Below are positions 1 to 8,855 of a stretch of 64,000 nt of DNA, piece after piece (the stretch's first letter is position 1; every line of letters begins with the position of its first letter). The notes under the pieces were generated by a model, which saw only the letters and a program-made list of their open reading frames with translations, had not been told where the DNA came from and did not search any database. The position numbers and the translations under genes were made by a program. Origin of the DNA: an uncultured Tateyamaria sp. (GTDB lineage: Bacteria > Pseudomonadota > Alphaproteobacteria > Rhodobacterales > Rhodobacteraceae); assembly GCF_947503465.1 (NCBI RefSeq), contig NZ_CANNDN010000001.1:1240001-1304000 (forward strand), read 5' to 3'.

Positions 1-193
1 AGGTGGTGCCGATCTCGTCGCCTTCCTTGGCATAGCCGGTCGCCATCTTGTCCTGCAGGCAGGTGTAAAGCACACCGATCTGTGCCTCTGTCAGGTCAAA
101 GGCGTCCTCGACCGTGATGGCGTTGCAGTCTTCCGCGCTGGCGGCCCCTGCGGCAAGCGTCAAGACGGCTGCGTATGTGAATTTGCGTAGCAT
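1..193 (-). CDS. Secreted small protein of unknown function, 3' end outside window
   Basis: Reading leftwards from an ATG at 193 gives 64 codons open to the window edge. The first 20 residues (MLRKFTYAAVLTLAAGAASA) are a textbook Sec signal peptide: two basic residues, a hydrophobic core and an AxA-type cleavage site, followed by EDCNAIT. The visible mature part has two cysteines (EDC and YTC) that could form a disulfide in the periplasm. I do not recognise the family. The gene runs away from the window, so its length is unknown. The promoter must lie in 194-308, upstream of its start and downstream of the xerC stop. Confidence 0.75.
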   Translation of the reverse strand, partial: MLRKFTYAAVLTLAAGAASAEDCNAITVEDAFDLTEAQIGVLYTCLQDKMATGYAKEGDEIGTT

Positions 194-308
194 GGTCGGC
201 GTCCCCTCCGGATTGGTTAGTATGCATTGGTATGCTGAACCAACTGCGCCCCGGCGCATAGGCTTGCCCCTGTCACGTTTGCTGCACGTTTGCGTGATGG
301 CTGCGGCC

Positions 309-1256
309 TTACGCCTTTGGATGGGCCTTGGCGTAGACCTCCATCAGGCGCACCGTGTCCACTGCCGTATAGGCCTGTGTGGTCGACAGGGATGCGTGGC
401 CCAGAAGTTCCTGGATGGCCCGCAGGTCACCGCCCGCATTCAACAGATGCGTGGCAAAGCTGTGGCGCATGGCATGCGGCGTGGCGCTGGCGGGCAGGCC
501 CAGTTGCATGCGTGCATTTGCCATGACCTTCTGGATGGCGCGCGGCGCCAGCGCCCCGCCCCGGATCGCCCGAAACAATGGCCCCTCCGCAGGCAGGTTG
601 AACGGGCACGCGGTCGTGTACGCCTGCACGGCGTCACGCGCCGCATCGATCACCGGCACGATCCGTTCCTTGCCGCCCTTGCCCGTGATGCGCAGGACCT
701 GTGGCAGGGGCGCCTGCCCCGCCGTCAGCGACAGCGCCTCGGAAATCCGCAGACCGCAGCCCCACAGCAGGGTCAGCACCGCCGTGTCCCGCAGACCGAC
801 CCATGGCTTGTCCGATTGCAGCGGCGCGATCTCCAGCACCTCTCGGGCGGCGCTTTCGTCCAGTGGGCGTGGCAGTTTCTTGGTGAACTTGGGCGCGCGG
901 GTGCTGAGCACGGCCGTGGGTTCGAACCCTTCGCGCGGGGCCAGCCATTTATAGAAGGATTTGACCGCCGACAGTTTCCGCGCAAGCGACCGGGCACCGA
1001 CACCCCCTGCCCGCATGTTGGCCATCCATGATCGCATGTCGCGTATGTCGATGCGCGCAAGCGCACCCAATCCCTGGCTCTGGCCGGAATGCACGGTCAT
1101 AAAGGCGAGGAATTCGGCGATATCGCGGCTGTAGGCCGAAATGGTATTCTCTGCGGCGCCATTTATCGCGCCCTGGTGCGCCAGAAACAGGTCCAACGCG
1201 TCGCGGGCGGCGGGGGAGATCAAAGCACTGCTGGACGTCTCTGCCATATCGCGCAT
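309..1256 (-). CDS. xerC: Tyrosine recombinase XerC
   Basis: 315-residue tyrosine site-specific recombinase of the XerC/XerD type, which resolves chromosome dimers at dif together with a partner recombinase and FtsK. An N-terminal SAM-like core-binding domain (about 15-110) is followed by the catalytic domain. The full catalytic set is visible: R170 (GLRISEAL), K193 (TGKGGKER), H261 and R264 (HAMRH), H287 (LLGHASL) and the nucleophile Y296 (TQAYTAV). The length is normal. An ATG at 1247 (MAETSS) is an alternative start; neither has a strong Shine-Dalgarno, and the open frame further upstream overlaps the DUF484 gene and is not homologous. It lies 73 nt downstream of the DUF484 gene, the usual proteobacterial arrangement. 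Confidence 0.95.
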   Translation of the reverse strand: MRDMAETSSSALISPAARDALDLFLAHQGAINGAAENTISAYSRDIAEFLAFMTVHSGQSQGLGALARIDIRDMRSWMANMRAGGVGARSLARKLSAVKSFYKWLAPREGFEPTAVLSTRAPKFTKKLPRPLDESAAREVLEIAPLQSDKPWVGLRDTAVLTLLWGCGLRISEALSLTAGQAPLPQVLRITGKGGKERIVPVIDAARDAVQAYTTACPFNLPAEGPLFRAIRGGALAPRAIQKVMANARMQLGLPASATPHAMRHSFATHLLNAGGDLRAIQELLGHASLSTTQAYTAVDTVRLMEVYAKAHPKA

Positions 1257-1329
1257 CGAAAAGAACCCGGTCGCGCCGCTGACGCGGCGGGGTATTTTCG
1301 ATCCCTTTCGGTCCTGACGTAGAGCGGGC

Positions 1330-2037
1330 TCATCCCAGCCAGCGCCGCATGGCCCGTTCGAAGACCCCGGTGAAAAAGCCCAGAAGGTCGGTGCCCTGCT
1401 GCGGGCCGAACATGTGCGGGTCTTCGGCCCCCATGACCAACAGGCCGGGCAAACGCCCGTCGCCGAAATCGAGCTTGAGGCACGCCTCGGACCGGATCCA
1501 GGTGGCATCGTCGCCATAAATCTCGGTGTCTGCGTCCTGCACCTGGCGCAGCGTGACCTGGCGCACATTGCCGCCGCGCCCGTCGGTCAGGTAGTCGTCG
1601 ATAAAGCCCGGTTCTGCCACGCTGAGCACGTCGCCGAGCCGTTGCACCGCAGGGTCATTGTCGTTCTGAACCGATTCCAGCACCAGCTTGACCGCATCCA
1701 CCCGCAGGATTTCCGCAACCTCTCCGCCCAGGTCCTTGAGGAACGGTTCGAATTCGAGCGGGTCCAGCATGCGCAGGATGGCGCGGTGGATCTGGTTCGT
1801 GCCGGCCAGGTTTTCATAGGCCGCCGCGATGACCGACCGGTGCGTGTCTTCGAGCCGGTCCAGCCGCGCCTCGAGCCGTTCCATCGCCAATCCGCGCAGG
1901 TCAACGATGTTGCCACCCATTGCCCGTTCGTTGGCCGCGATCAGCGCATGCATCAGGTCCTTGTCATCAAGGATGACATCCGGACGGGTGATAATCGCCT
2001 CTCGCAGGGCGTCGTCAATCTTGGGCTGGCTGCTCAT
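1330..2037 (-). CDS. DUF484 family protein
   Basis: 235-residue protein of the DUF484 family, which has a GAF-like fold and is often encoded directly upstream of xerC. Its biochemical role is not established. The N-terminus (MSSQPKIDDALREAI) leads into a helical region with MERLEARLDRLEDTHR (about 60-80), likely coiled coil, then a GAF-like domain ending in GVFERAMRRWLG. The ATG at 2037 is chosen because it fits the family N-terminus; the frame stays open upstream but reads intergenic sequence. Probably co-transcribed with xerC. The 284 bp upstream (2038-2321) must contain its promoter and the 3' end of the fsa transcript; I see no clear gene there. Confidence 0.88.
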   Translation of the reverse strand: MSSQPKIDDALREAIITRPDVILDDKDLMHALIAANERAMGGNIVDLRGLAMERLEARLDRLEDTHRSVIAAAYENLAGTNQIHRAILRMLDPLEFEPFLKDLGGEVAEILRVDAVKLVLESVQNDNDPAVQRLGDVLSVAEPGFIDDYLTDGRGGNVRQVTLRQVQDADTEIYGDDATWIRSEACLKLDFGDGRLPGLLVMGAEDPHMFGPQQGTDLLGFFTGVFERAMRRWLG

Positions 2038-2321
2038 ACCGTACCTAAACTTTTTCTTGGCGCCGCTTATAACACGGCGATTCCGCGAAATCTGCCCCGA
2101 ACTTGGAATAATTGTTCGGACTTTGCGCGCCTGTTGCGCCGGTGACGTCACGACCGGGGAAGTGCGCCTGCAACTTCCCCGTGAATCGCACCCGCCCGCC
2201 TGTCATATCCCGCGCATGACAAGACCACACGAAGCCACCACTCACGGGTCCGCGCCCCGACTTTTCCCCCTGGGGCCGGATGCGCTTCGCGTGTTGCTAA
2301 GGCGAGCCGGAAACGCCTGAG

Positions 2322-2975
2322 TTACAGGATTTTCTGACCCGTCTTGGCCCAGTCCTTCATGAAGGCATCAAGGCCCTTGTCCGTCAGCACGTGGTTGGCC
2401 AGTTTCTTGATCACGTCCGGGGGCGAGGTGATGACGTCCGCCCCGATCTTGGCGCAATCCTGGATGTGGTTCACCGACCGGATGGAAGCCGCCAGGATTT
2501 CCGTCTCGAACCCGTAATTGTCGTAGATCGTGCGGATGTCTTCGATCAGTTCCAGACCGTCGAGGTGAATGTCATCGAGACGCCCGATGAAGGGCGAGAT
2601 GAAGGACGCCCCCGCCTTGGCCGCGAGCAGCGCCTGGTTGGCGGAGAAGCACAGCGTGACATTGACCATCTTGCCCTCGCCCGACAGCACCTTGCAGGCC
2701 TTGAGCCCGTCCCACGTCAGCGGCAGCTTGACGGTGATGTTGTCCGCGATCTCGGCCAGCTTGCGGCCTTCGGCGATCATGGCGTCGGCCTCGAGCGCCA
2801 CTACTTCGGCGCTGACCGGGCCGTCGACCAGATCGCAGATTTCCTTGGTCACTTCGAGGATGTCGCGCCCCGATTTCAGGATCAGCGACGGGTTGGTGGT
2901 GACACCGTCGACCATTCCGAGGTCATTGAGTTCGGCGATGGCGTCAATCTCGGCTGTGTCTACGAAGAATTTCAT
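2322..2975 (-). CDS. fsa: Fructose-6-phosphate aldolase / small transaldolase (TalC/FSA family)
   Basis: 217-residue small transaldolase-family protein, a TIM-barrel class I aldolase acting on sugar phosphates in the cytosol. It starts with the characteristic [13 protein letters not shown] and carries the family block GVTTNPSLI (24-32). The Schiff-base lysine is K83 in ITVKLPLT. The length is typical for TalC/FSA proteins. True FSA and small transaldolases cannot be told apart reliably by eye, so the substrate assignment is open. The start is fixed by AAGGGGGC 7-8 nt upstream of the ATG. It diverges from priA across 90 bp containing a LacI-type palindrome, which could control it. Confidence 0.92.
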   Translation of the reverse strand: MKFFVDTAEIDAIAELNDLGMVDGVTTNPSLILKSGRDILEVTKEICDLVDGPVSAEVVALEADAMIAEGRKLAEIADNITVKLPLTWDGLKACKVLSGEGKMVNVTLCFSANQALLAAKAGASFISPFIGRLDDIHLDGLELIEDIRTIYDNYGFETEILAASIRSVNHIQDCAKIGADVITSPPDVIKKLANHVLTDKGLDAFMKDWAKTGQKIL

Positions 2976-3051
2976 GTGCGGCCCCCTTAGATGGCTTGGC
3001 GTTTGCTTGGGATGGCTTTACCTCAGGATGCGTGAAGACTGAACCCCTCAT

Positions 3052-3067
3052 ATGTTGGCGCTAACAT
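3052..3067. promoter_or_regulatory. LacI-type operator-like palindrome
   Basis: ATGTTGGCGCTAACAT is a 16-bp inverted repeat with a single mismatched pair. It resembles the TGTTAGCGCTAACA operators bound by many LacI-family sugar regulators in alphaproteobacteria. It lies in the 90-bp gap between the divergent fsa and priA genes, 77 bp upstream of the fsa start, and overlaps the priA start codon. A sugar-phosphate aldolase gene is a sensible target for such a regulator. No LacI-family gene is present in the window, so the assignment is by resemblance only. Confidence 0.35.
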
Positions 3068-5258
3068 GATCCCGTCCTTTTATGACGAGGGCGCGTTGGT
3101 GGCCGTGCTGACCACGCAACCGCTGGACCGGGCGCTGGATTACAGGGCCCCCGAGGGCGGGTGCCACCTGGGCGCGTTTGTCGAGGTGCCGCTTGGGCCG
3201 CGCAAGGTGCTGGGCGTGGTGTGGGGACCGGGCAAGGGCGACTATGATTATGCCAGGGTGCGGTCGGTTCTGCGGGTGCTGGATGCAGCCCCGATGCGGG
3301 ATGAGATGCGCAGTTTTCTGGAAAAGGCGGCCGCCTATACGCTGACGCCGATGCCTGCGATGCTGCGGCTGGCCACCCGCGCGCCGGGTCTGGGCGACCC
3401 ACCGTCGATGCGCAAGGTATACCGGCGTGGCGCGTCGGAGCCGGACCGGATGACCGATGCCCGCCGCCGGGTGCTGGAGTTTCTGGGCGCATACGGGGAT
3501 TTGGCGTTCACCTTGAAGGAACTGGCTGACCTGTCGGGTGTGACCGCGTCGGTGATCAAGGGGCTGGTGAAACAGGGTGCCGTTGCCGAAGAGGACAGCC
3601 CCCGCGACCTGCCCTTTCCGCCGATGGATCCCGGGCGCGACGGCAAGGCGCTTACGGAAGATCAGGCGCAGGCGGCGACGCATATCGCATCCGCCGTTGC
3701 GTCGGGGACCTATGGCACCACGCTTTTGCGGGGCGTGACCGGGTCGGGCAAGACCGAAGTGTATCTGGAGGCCGTCGCCGCCTGCCTGCATGCGGGGCGG
3801 CAAGCGCTTGTCCTGTTGCCTGAAATCGCGCTGACGGCCGAATTTCTGAAGCGGGTCGAGGCGCGATTTGGCGCACGGCCCGCCGAATGGCATTCGGGCG
3901 CGACCATGACCGAGCGGCGGCGTATCTGGCGGATGGTCGGGCACGGCAATGCGCAGTTGGTGATCGGGGCCCGGTCCGCCCTGTTCCTGCCCTACCGGAA
4001 CCTTGGCCTGATCGTGGTCGATGAAGAGCATGACACCTCCTACAAGCAGGAGGACGGGGTGCTCTACAATGCGCGGGACATGGCGGTGTTGCGCGCCTCG
4101 CTGTTGGGGGCGCAGGTGGTTCTGGCCTCGGCCACGCCGTCGCTGGAGTCGTGGGCCAACGCGGAAAGCGGCAAGTACACGCGGCTTGACCTGGAGGCGC
4201 GCTTCGGCCCGGCGGTCATGCCCACGATGCAGACCATCGACATGCGGGCCGAGAAGCTGCCGGGCAATCGCTGGGTGTCTGAGGACTTGAAGCGCGCGGT
4301 CGAGGCGCGGCTGGCCGCCGGCGAGCAGGCGATGCTGTTCTTGAACCGCCGGGGCTACGCGCCGATCACCCTGTGCCGTGCCTGCGGCCATCAGGTGGGC
4401 TGTGATCAATGCGACGCGCGCATGGTCGAACACCGGTTCCTGAAGCGGTTGATGTGCCACCAATGTGGCGAGACGAAGCCGTTGCCGACCGTCTGTCCGT
4501 CCTGCGGGGCCGAGGACCGGATGGCCCCCGTGGGGCCCGGTGTGGAACGGCTGGGCGAAGAGGCGGTGGAGCTGTTTCCAGACGCCCGCGTGGCGGTGCT
4601 GAGTTCGGACATGTACGGATCGGCCCGTGCGTTGAAGGCCGAAATCGAGGCCATTGCCGAGGGTGGGGCCGATGTGATCATCGGCACGCAACTGGTGGCG
4701 AAGGGGCACAACTTTCCGAACCTGACGCTGGTTGGGGTGATCGACGCCGATCTGGGCTTGCAGGGGTCCGACCTGCGCGCGGCGGAACGCACATTTCAGT
4801 TGATGCGGCAGGTGGCAGGCCGGGCGGGCCGGGCCGAGAAGCCGGGCACGGCGATGTTGCAGACCTATCAGCCGGATCATCCTGTTATCCGGGCCATTCT
4901 GGCGGGGGACGAGGACGGGTTCTGGCGGGCCGAGGCCGCACAGCGCGACGCGGCAGGGGTGCCGCCTTATGGCCGGATGGCGGGCATTATCCTGAGCGGG
5001 CCCGATGTGGCGCAGGTCTTTGACGTGGCCAATGCGCTGGCGCGCAACCCGGCCCCGTTGACCCGCGTGGGCGCACAGGTCTTTGGCCCGGCCCCTGCCC
5101 CGATCGCACGGGTGCGCGGCCGGCACCGGGTGCGGATGCTGGTCAAGGCAGGCAAAGGCGTGGCCTTGCAAGGGGCCATCGCGCAGTGGATCAGCCAGGT
5201 GCGCCTGAAGGGTGATCTGAGGCTGGCCGTCGATATCGATCCCCAGAGCTTCTACTGA
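3066..5258 (+). CDS. priA: Primosomal protein N' (replication restart helicase PriA)
   Basis: 730-residue PriA, the 3'-5' DNA helicase that recognises abandoned forks and starts primosome assembly. The N-terminal 3'BD domain (about 8-110) is followed by a winged-helix linker and two helicase lobes. Walker A GVTGSGKTE lies near residues 222-230 and the DEEH box near 319-322. The zinc module shows the expected paired cysteines: CRACGHQVGCDQC, then CHQCGETKPLPTVCPSCG. Helicase motifs continue in IIGTQLVAKGHNFPNL and RQVAGRAGR. The length is normal. The ATG at 3066 lies inside a LacI-like palindrome. The gene ends at the first copy of an intergenic repeat and converges with the DUF3253 gene. Confidence 0.97.
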   Translation: MIPSFYDEGALVAVLTTQPLDRALDYRAPEGGCHLGAFVEVPLGPRKVLGVVWGPGKGDYDYARVRSVLRVLDAAPMRDEMRSFLEKAAAYTLTPMPAMLRLATRAPGLGDPPSMRKVYRRGASEPDRMTDARRRVLEFLGAYGDLAFTLKELADLSGVTASVIKGLVKQGAVAEEDSPRDLPFPPMDPGRDGKALTEDQAQAATHIASAVASGTYGTTLLRGVTGSGKTEVYLEAVAACLHAGRQALVLLPEIALTAEFLKRVEARFGARPAEWHSGATMTERRRIWRMVGHGNAQLVIGARSALFLPYRNLGLIVVDEEHDTSYKQEDGVLYNARDMAVLRASLLGAQVVLASATPSLESWANAESGKYTRLDLEARFGPAVMPTMQTIDMRAEKLPGNRWVSEDLKRAVEARLAAGEQAMLFLNRRGYAPITLCRACGHQVGCDQCDARMVEHRFLKRLMCHQCGETKPLPTVCPSCGAEDRMAPVGPGVERLGEEAVELFPDARVAVLSSDMYGSARALKAEIEAIAEGGADVIIGTQLVAKGHNFPNLTLVGVIDADLGLQGSDLRAAERTFQLMRQVAGRAGRAEKPGTAMLQTYQPDHPVIRAILAGDEDGFWRAEAAQRDAAGVPPYGRMAGIILSGPDVAQVFDVANALARNPAPLTRVGAQVFGPAPAPIARVRGRHRVRMLVKAGKGVALQGAIAQWISQVRLKGDLRLAVDIDPQSFY

Positions 5259-5348
5259 TCCCAAGGACGCGCTGGCGCGCGACGACATGTTTCAGGGGGC
5301 TCTGCCCCCGGCCTGCGGCCTCCCCCGTCGTATTTTCAGTCGGAAGAA
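5256..5348. repeat. Convergent-junction repeat, copy A
   Basis: About 93 bp starting at the priA stop codon (TGATCCCAAGGACGCGC) and including the hairpin GGGGGCTCTGCCCCC, a second GC-rich block (GGCCTGCGGCCTCCCCC) and a CGTATTTT tail followed by TCGGAAGAA. A nearly identical sequence sits at 28116-28210. The tail encodes the last residues and stop codon of the DUF3253 gene on the other strand. The position between two converging genes and the strong stem suggest a two-way transcription terminator. The same architecture is, from memory, common between genes in Rhodobacteraceae. Confidence 0.8.
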
Positions 5349-5590
5349 GACGGAAGGCCAAGCCGGATCGGGCCTTTGGCCGTTGTCGGGTCGACACCGA
5401 CGCCCCCTTGCGTGACCGTGACCTGCCCCTGTCTGGCCAGGGTCCGGGCGATGCGGCGGATGTCCGGCATCAGGGGGCGCCAGTCTTCGGACACGGCGCG
5501 GGCCACTTCGGACGGGCACATCGTCTTGCCCGTCCCGCGTGCGTGGACCGCGTCAAGGATCGCGGCCCGGATCGTGGCGTCATCCGTCAT
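5336..5590 (-). CDS. DUF3253 domain protein
   Basis: 84-residue protein covering a complete DUF3253 domain (PDIRRIARTLARQGQVTVTQGG, given here in two parts: PDIRRIARTLARQG and QVTVTQGG), a small winged-helix-like fold of unknown function. Family members commonly start with IRxAIL and contain a CPSEVAR segment, both present (ATIRAAILDAV, MCPSEVARAV). The ATG at 5590 gives the family length; the open frame upstream runs into ileS. It lies 32 nt downstream of ileS on the same strand and probably shares its transcript. The final residues PSSSD are encoded by the intergenic repeat. Confidence 0.85.
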   Translation of the reverse strand: MTDDATIRAAILDAVHARGTGKTMCPSEVARAVSEDWRPLMPDIRRIARTLARQGQVTVTQGGVGVDPTTAKGPIRLGLPSSSD

Positions 5591-5622
5591 GGGCCGGTAT
5601 GTAAGGCGCGGATCTCTGTTGC

Positions 5623-8607
5623 CTAGCCCAGCGCGTCGTTGCAGCGCCCGCAGACGCCCGGATGGGCGTGCAGGCCGACATCCGGCAGCACCTTCCAACA
5701 CCGGGCGCATTTCGTGCCTTCGGCCTTTTCGAACACCACGCCCAGATGCGGGACCTCGGGTAGGCGGAATGCCTCGGCCGGGGCCGGATCGGTGGTGACG
5801 CTGATCTGCGAGGTGATGCAGATATCGGCAAAGGGCAGCTCTTGCAGCGTCGCGGCAAGCTCTGTGTCTTCGACATGCACGACCGGGGCCGCTTCGAGCG
5901 ACGCGCCGATCACCTTGTCCGTCCGCTGGATTTCGAGCGCTGCGGTGACCGCCCGCCGGGCGCCGCGGATGCCCGTCCACTTGGCGGCCAGTGCATCATC
6001 GCGCCAGGTGGCGGGTGTGTCGGGGATGTCCGTCAGGTGGACCGAGCTGTCATCGCCGGGGTTCCGTTCGAGCCAGACCTCTTCCATCGTGAAGACGAGG
6101 ATCGGGGCCAGCCACGTGGTGAGCCGGTGATAGAGCAGGTCCAGCACGGTGCGCGCCGCGCGCCGTTCAGCCGTGTCGCCGTCGCAATAGAGCGCGTCCT
6201 TGCGGATGTCGAAATAGAAGGCCGACAGGTCCACGGTGGCGAACGTGAACACGGCCGAGAACACGCGCTGGAAATCGAAGGCCGCGTAGCCGTCGCGCAC
6301 GGTCTGGTCCAGTTCGGCCAGCCGGTGCAGCACCCAGCGTTCCAGTTCGGGCATGTCGGCCGGATCGGTCCGGTCCGTTTCGGTGAAGTCCGACAGCGAG
6401 CCGAGCATGAACCGCATCGTGTTCCGCAGCCTCCGGTAGCTGTCGGCCACGCCCTTGAGGATCTCCGGCCCGATCCGCTGGTCGGCGGTGTAGTCCGTCT
6501 GCGCCACCCAGAGCCGCAGGATGTCCGCCCCGTATTGCTTGATCACTTCCTCGGGCACGATCGTGTTGCCAATGGATTTCGACATCTTGAGGCCCTTTTC
6601 ATCGAGCGTCATGCCGTGTGTGACCACGTTGCGGTAGGGCGCGTGGCCCGTGGTGCCCACCGATTGCAGCAGGGATGAGTGGAACCAGCCGCGGTGCTGG
6701 TCCGTGCCTTCCATATAGACGTCGGCGGTGCCATCCTCTGACCCGTCGGCGCGGTCGCGCAGGACAAAAGCGTGGGTCGAGCCGCTGTCAAACCATACGT
6801 CGAGGATGTCCGTCACCTGTTCGTAGTCGTCGGGGTTCACGATCCCTTCGAGGAAGCGTTGCTTGGCCCCTTCATCGTACCAGGCGTCTGCCCCTTCCGC
6901 CTCGAACGCGGACGTGATGCGGCGGTTCACCTGGGGGTTGCGCAGCAGGAAGTCGTCATCCGTGGGCAGCGCGCCCTTCTTGGTGAAGCAGGTGAGCGGC
7001 ACGCCCCAGGCGCGTTGGCGCGACAGCACCCAGTCGGGGCGGCTTTCCATCATGGAATGCAGGCGGTTGCGGCCCGATTTGGGCGTCCAGTTGACGTTGT
7101 CGATTTCCGTCAGCGCGCGCTGCCGGATGGTTGTCCCATGCGTGTCCTGCCCGTCGCCGACCGGCTTGTCGATGGCGGCGAACCATTGCGGTGTGTTGCG
7201 GTAGATCACCGGCGCCTTGGACCGCCAGGAATGGGGGTAGGAGTGCTTGATCTTGCCACGGGCCAGCAGCCCGCCCACCTCGGCCAGTTTGTCGATGACG
7301 GCGGCGTTGGCGTTGCCTTCCTTCCCGTTGGGTTTCAGGATCGCCTTGCCGCCGAAGAACGGCAGGTCGTCGCGGAAGCGCCCGTCGGGGTTCACGTTGT
7401 AGGTGATCACCTGTTCGAGCATGCCAAGCTCGCGGTAAAGCTCGTATTCCTCCATCCCGTGGGACGGGGCGCAGTGGACGAACCCGGTGCCTTCGGTGTC
7501 GGTCACGAAATCGGCGGCGCGGAAATCGCGGATGTCGTCCCATGCGCCACCCGCCCCATCGGCCCCGTTCAGCGGGTGCGAGAGCGTCATCGCTTCAAGT
7601 TGCGCGGGCGTCACGTCGCGCAGGCGGCGGTACATCGTGTCATCGAGCCGTGCGCGGCCCAGCACATCGGCGGCGAGGTTGTCGGCCAGGATATAGCGGT
7701 CGCCGATGCGCGCCCAGCATTCCTCGGGCCGGCCCGTCACCTCGTAGAGGCCATAGGCGATGTCGGGGCCGAACACGACCGCCTTGTTCGACGGGATGGT
7801 CCAGGGCGTGGTGGTCCAGATCACCACATAGGCGCCCTTGAACGCGGTCGCGGCCCTGGTCTCCGCCTCGAGAATGGCGGCGGCTTCGTCGGTGCCCACT
7901 TCCTCGCCCGCGAGGACGAGGTCCGGCATCTCGAAATCCTCGACCCGGAACTTCACCCAGATGGTGAAGCTGTCCTTGTCGTGGTACTCGACCTCCGCCT
8001 CGGCCAGCGCCGTCTGTTCCACCGGCGACCACATCACGGGTTTCGAGCCCTGGTAGAGCGTGCCGTTCATCAGGAATTTCATGAATTCCTCGGCAATCAC
8101 CCGTTCGGCATGGAAATCCATGGTCAGGTACGGCTGATCCCAGTTGCCGGTGATGCCCAGCCGCTTGAATTCCTCGCGCTGGATATCCACCCAACCGGCG
8201 GCGAAATCGCGGCATTCGGCGCGGAATTCGTTGATCGGCACCTCGTCCTTGTCGCGGCCCTTCTTGCGGTACTGTTCCTCGATCTTCCATTCGATGGGCA
8301 GGCCGTGGCAGTCCCAGCCGGGGATGTAACGCGCGTCACGCCCCATCATCTGGTGCGAACGCACGATCATGTCCTTGATCGTCTTGTTCAGGGCGTGGCC
8401 GATATGCAGGTGGCCGTTGGCGTAGGGCGGACCGTCATGCAAGGTAAAGGGCGTGCGGCCCTCCTTCTCGCGCAGGCGGTCATAGACCCCGATCCGTGCC
8501 CAGCGTTCCAGCCATCCGGGCTCGCGCTTGGGCAGGCCCGCGCGCATGGGAAAGTCGGTCTTGGGCAGGTTAAGGGTGTCTTTGTAGTCGGGCGTTTCGG
8601 CGCACAT
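5623..8607 (-). CDS. ileS: Isoleucyl-tRNA synthetase
   Basis: 994-residue class Ia aminoacyl-tRNA synthetase that charges tRNA-Ile with isoleucine and edits mischarged valine. The HIGH signature is HLHIGH at 66-71 and the KMSKS loop reads LKMSKSIGN near 640. Between them is the CP1 editing domain with TTTPWTIPSN. The C-terminus carries the bacterial zinc module CARCWK followed by CGRC. Eukaryotic-type features are absent, so this is the usual bacterial form. The start at 8607 (MCAETPDYKDTLNLP) matches the family; the frame extends about 20 codons upstream without support. A TTGAGC / TATACC promoter-like pair lies just upstream. Confidence 0.97.
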   Translation of the reverse strand: MCAETPDYKDTLNLPKTDFPMRAGLPKREPGWLERWARIGVYDRLREKEGRTPFTLHDGPPYANGHLHIGHALNKTIKDMIVRSHQMMGRDARYIPGWDCHGLPIEWKIEEQYRKKGRDKDEVPINEFRAECRDFAAGWVDIQREEFKRLGITGNWDQPYLTMDFHAERVIAEEFMKFLMNGTLYQGSKPVMWSPVEQTALAEAEVEYHDKDSFTIWVKFRVEDFEMPDLVLAGEEVGTDEAAAILEAETRAATAFKGAYVVIWTTTPWTIPSNKAVVFGPDIAYGLYEVTGRPEECWARIGDRYILADNLAADVLGRARLDDTMYRRLRDVTPAQLEAMTLSHPLNGADGAGGAWDDIRDFRAADFVTDTEGTGFVHCAPSHGMEEYELYRELGMLEQVITYNVNPDGRFRDDLPFFGGKAILKPNGKEGNANAAVIDKLAEVGGLLARGKIKHSYPHSWRSKAPVIYRNTPQWFAAIDKPVGDGQDTHGTTIRQRALTEIDNVNWTPKSGRNRLHSMMESRPDWVLSRQRAWGVPLTCFTKKGALPTDDDFLLRNPQVNRRITSAFEAEGADAWYDEGAKQRFLEGIVNPDDYEQVTDILDVWFDSGSTHAFVLRDRADGSEDGTADVYMEGTDQHRGWFHSSLLQSVGTTGHAPYRNVVTHGMTLDEKGLKMSKSIGNTIVPEEVIKQYGADILRLWVAQTDYTADQRIGPEILKGVADSYRRLRNTMRFMLGSLSDFTETDRTDPADMPELERWVLHRLAELDQTVRDGYAAFDFQRVFSAVFTFATVDLSAFYFDIRKDALYCDGDTAERRAARTVLDLLYHRLTTWLAPILVFTMEEVWLERNPGDDSSVHLTDIPDTPATWRDDALAAKWTGIRGARRAVTAALEIQRTDKVIGASLEAAPVVHVEDTELAATLQELPFADICITSQISVTTDPAPAEAFRLPEVPHLGVVFEKAEGTKCARCWKVLPDVGLHAHPGVCGRCNDALG

Positions 8608-8638
8608 CGGCTGCGTCCTCAAAATTCGGTCAATCGGG

Positions 8639-8666
8639 GGTATAGCGGTTCGGTGCGACGGCTCAA
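8639..8666 (-). promoter_or_regulatory. Putative sigma-70 promoter of ileS
   Basis: On the minus strand TTGAGC (8666-8661) and TATACC (8644-8639) are separated by 16 bp, giving a transcription start about 25 nt upstream of the ileS ATG. This is a by-eye match to the alphaproteobacterial housekeeping consensus. A plus-strand TATAAT at 8711-8716 might serve the divergent monooxygenase gene but lacks a convincing -35 box. Confidence 0.4.
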
Positions 8667-8855
8667 GCACCTTTGCCCGGCGGCTCGATGGTGGATCAGA
8701 GCGCCGGGGATATAATTCGCAGAATGATGGTCCGGGTCATCATGGGCGCGTTATAGGCGCAGGGACCCGGAGCGTCCAGTGGGCCAAGATGCCTCATTTT
8801 CCGCGCAGTCCAACGGGATAGGGTGACGCGAAAACGTGACAGGACGGAGTGGCAT

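Noticed and set aside
905..925. GGGTTCGAACCC, resembling a tRNA T-arm
   Set aside because: It is in the coding sequence of xerC, with no acceptor stem, D-arm or anticodon arm at the right distance. Similar GGTTCGAACC strings near 20025 and 23600 are also within genes.
1257..1568. N-terminal extension of XerC up to a start at 1568
   Set aside because: The extension overlaps the 3' end of the DUF484 gene in another frame and reads unlike any XerC N-terminus.
2045..2245. A 66-codon minus-strand frame between DUF484 and fsa
   Set aside because: It uses a non-ATG start without a ribosome site and its composition is not protein-like; the stretch is better seen as promoter and 3' untranslated region.
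3048..5288. A 746-codon open frame on the minus strand opposite priA
   Set aside because: It mirrors priA, whose zinc and helicase motifs are unmistakable. The antisense product is a low-complexity mix of His, Arg, Gly, Pro and Gln typical of high-G+C shadow frames.
6772..8715. A 647-codon plus-strand open frame opposite ileS
   Set aside because: Shadow of ileS; no domain, no ribosome site, and composition typical of an antisense frame in G+C-rich DNA.
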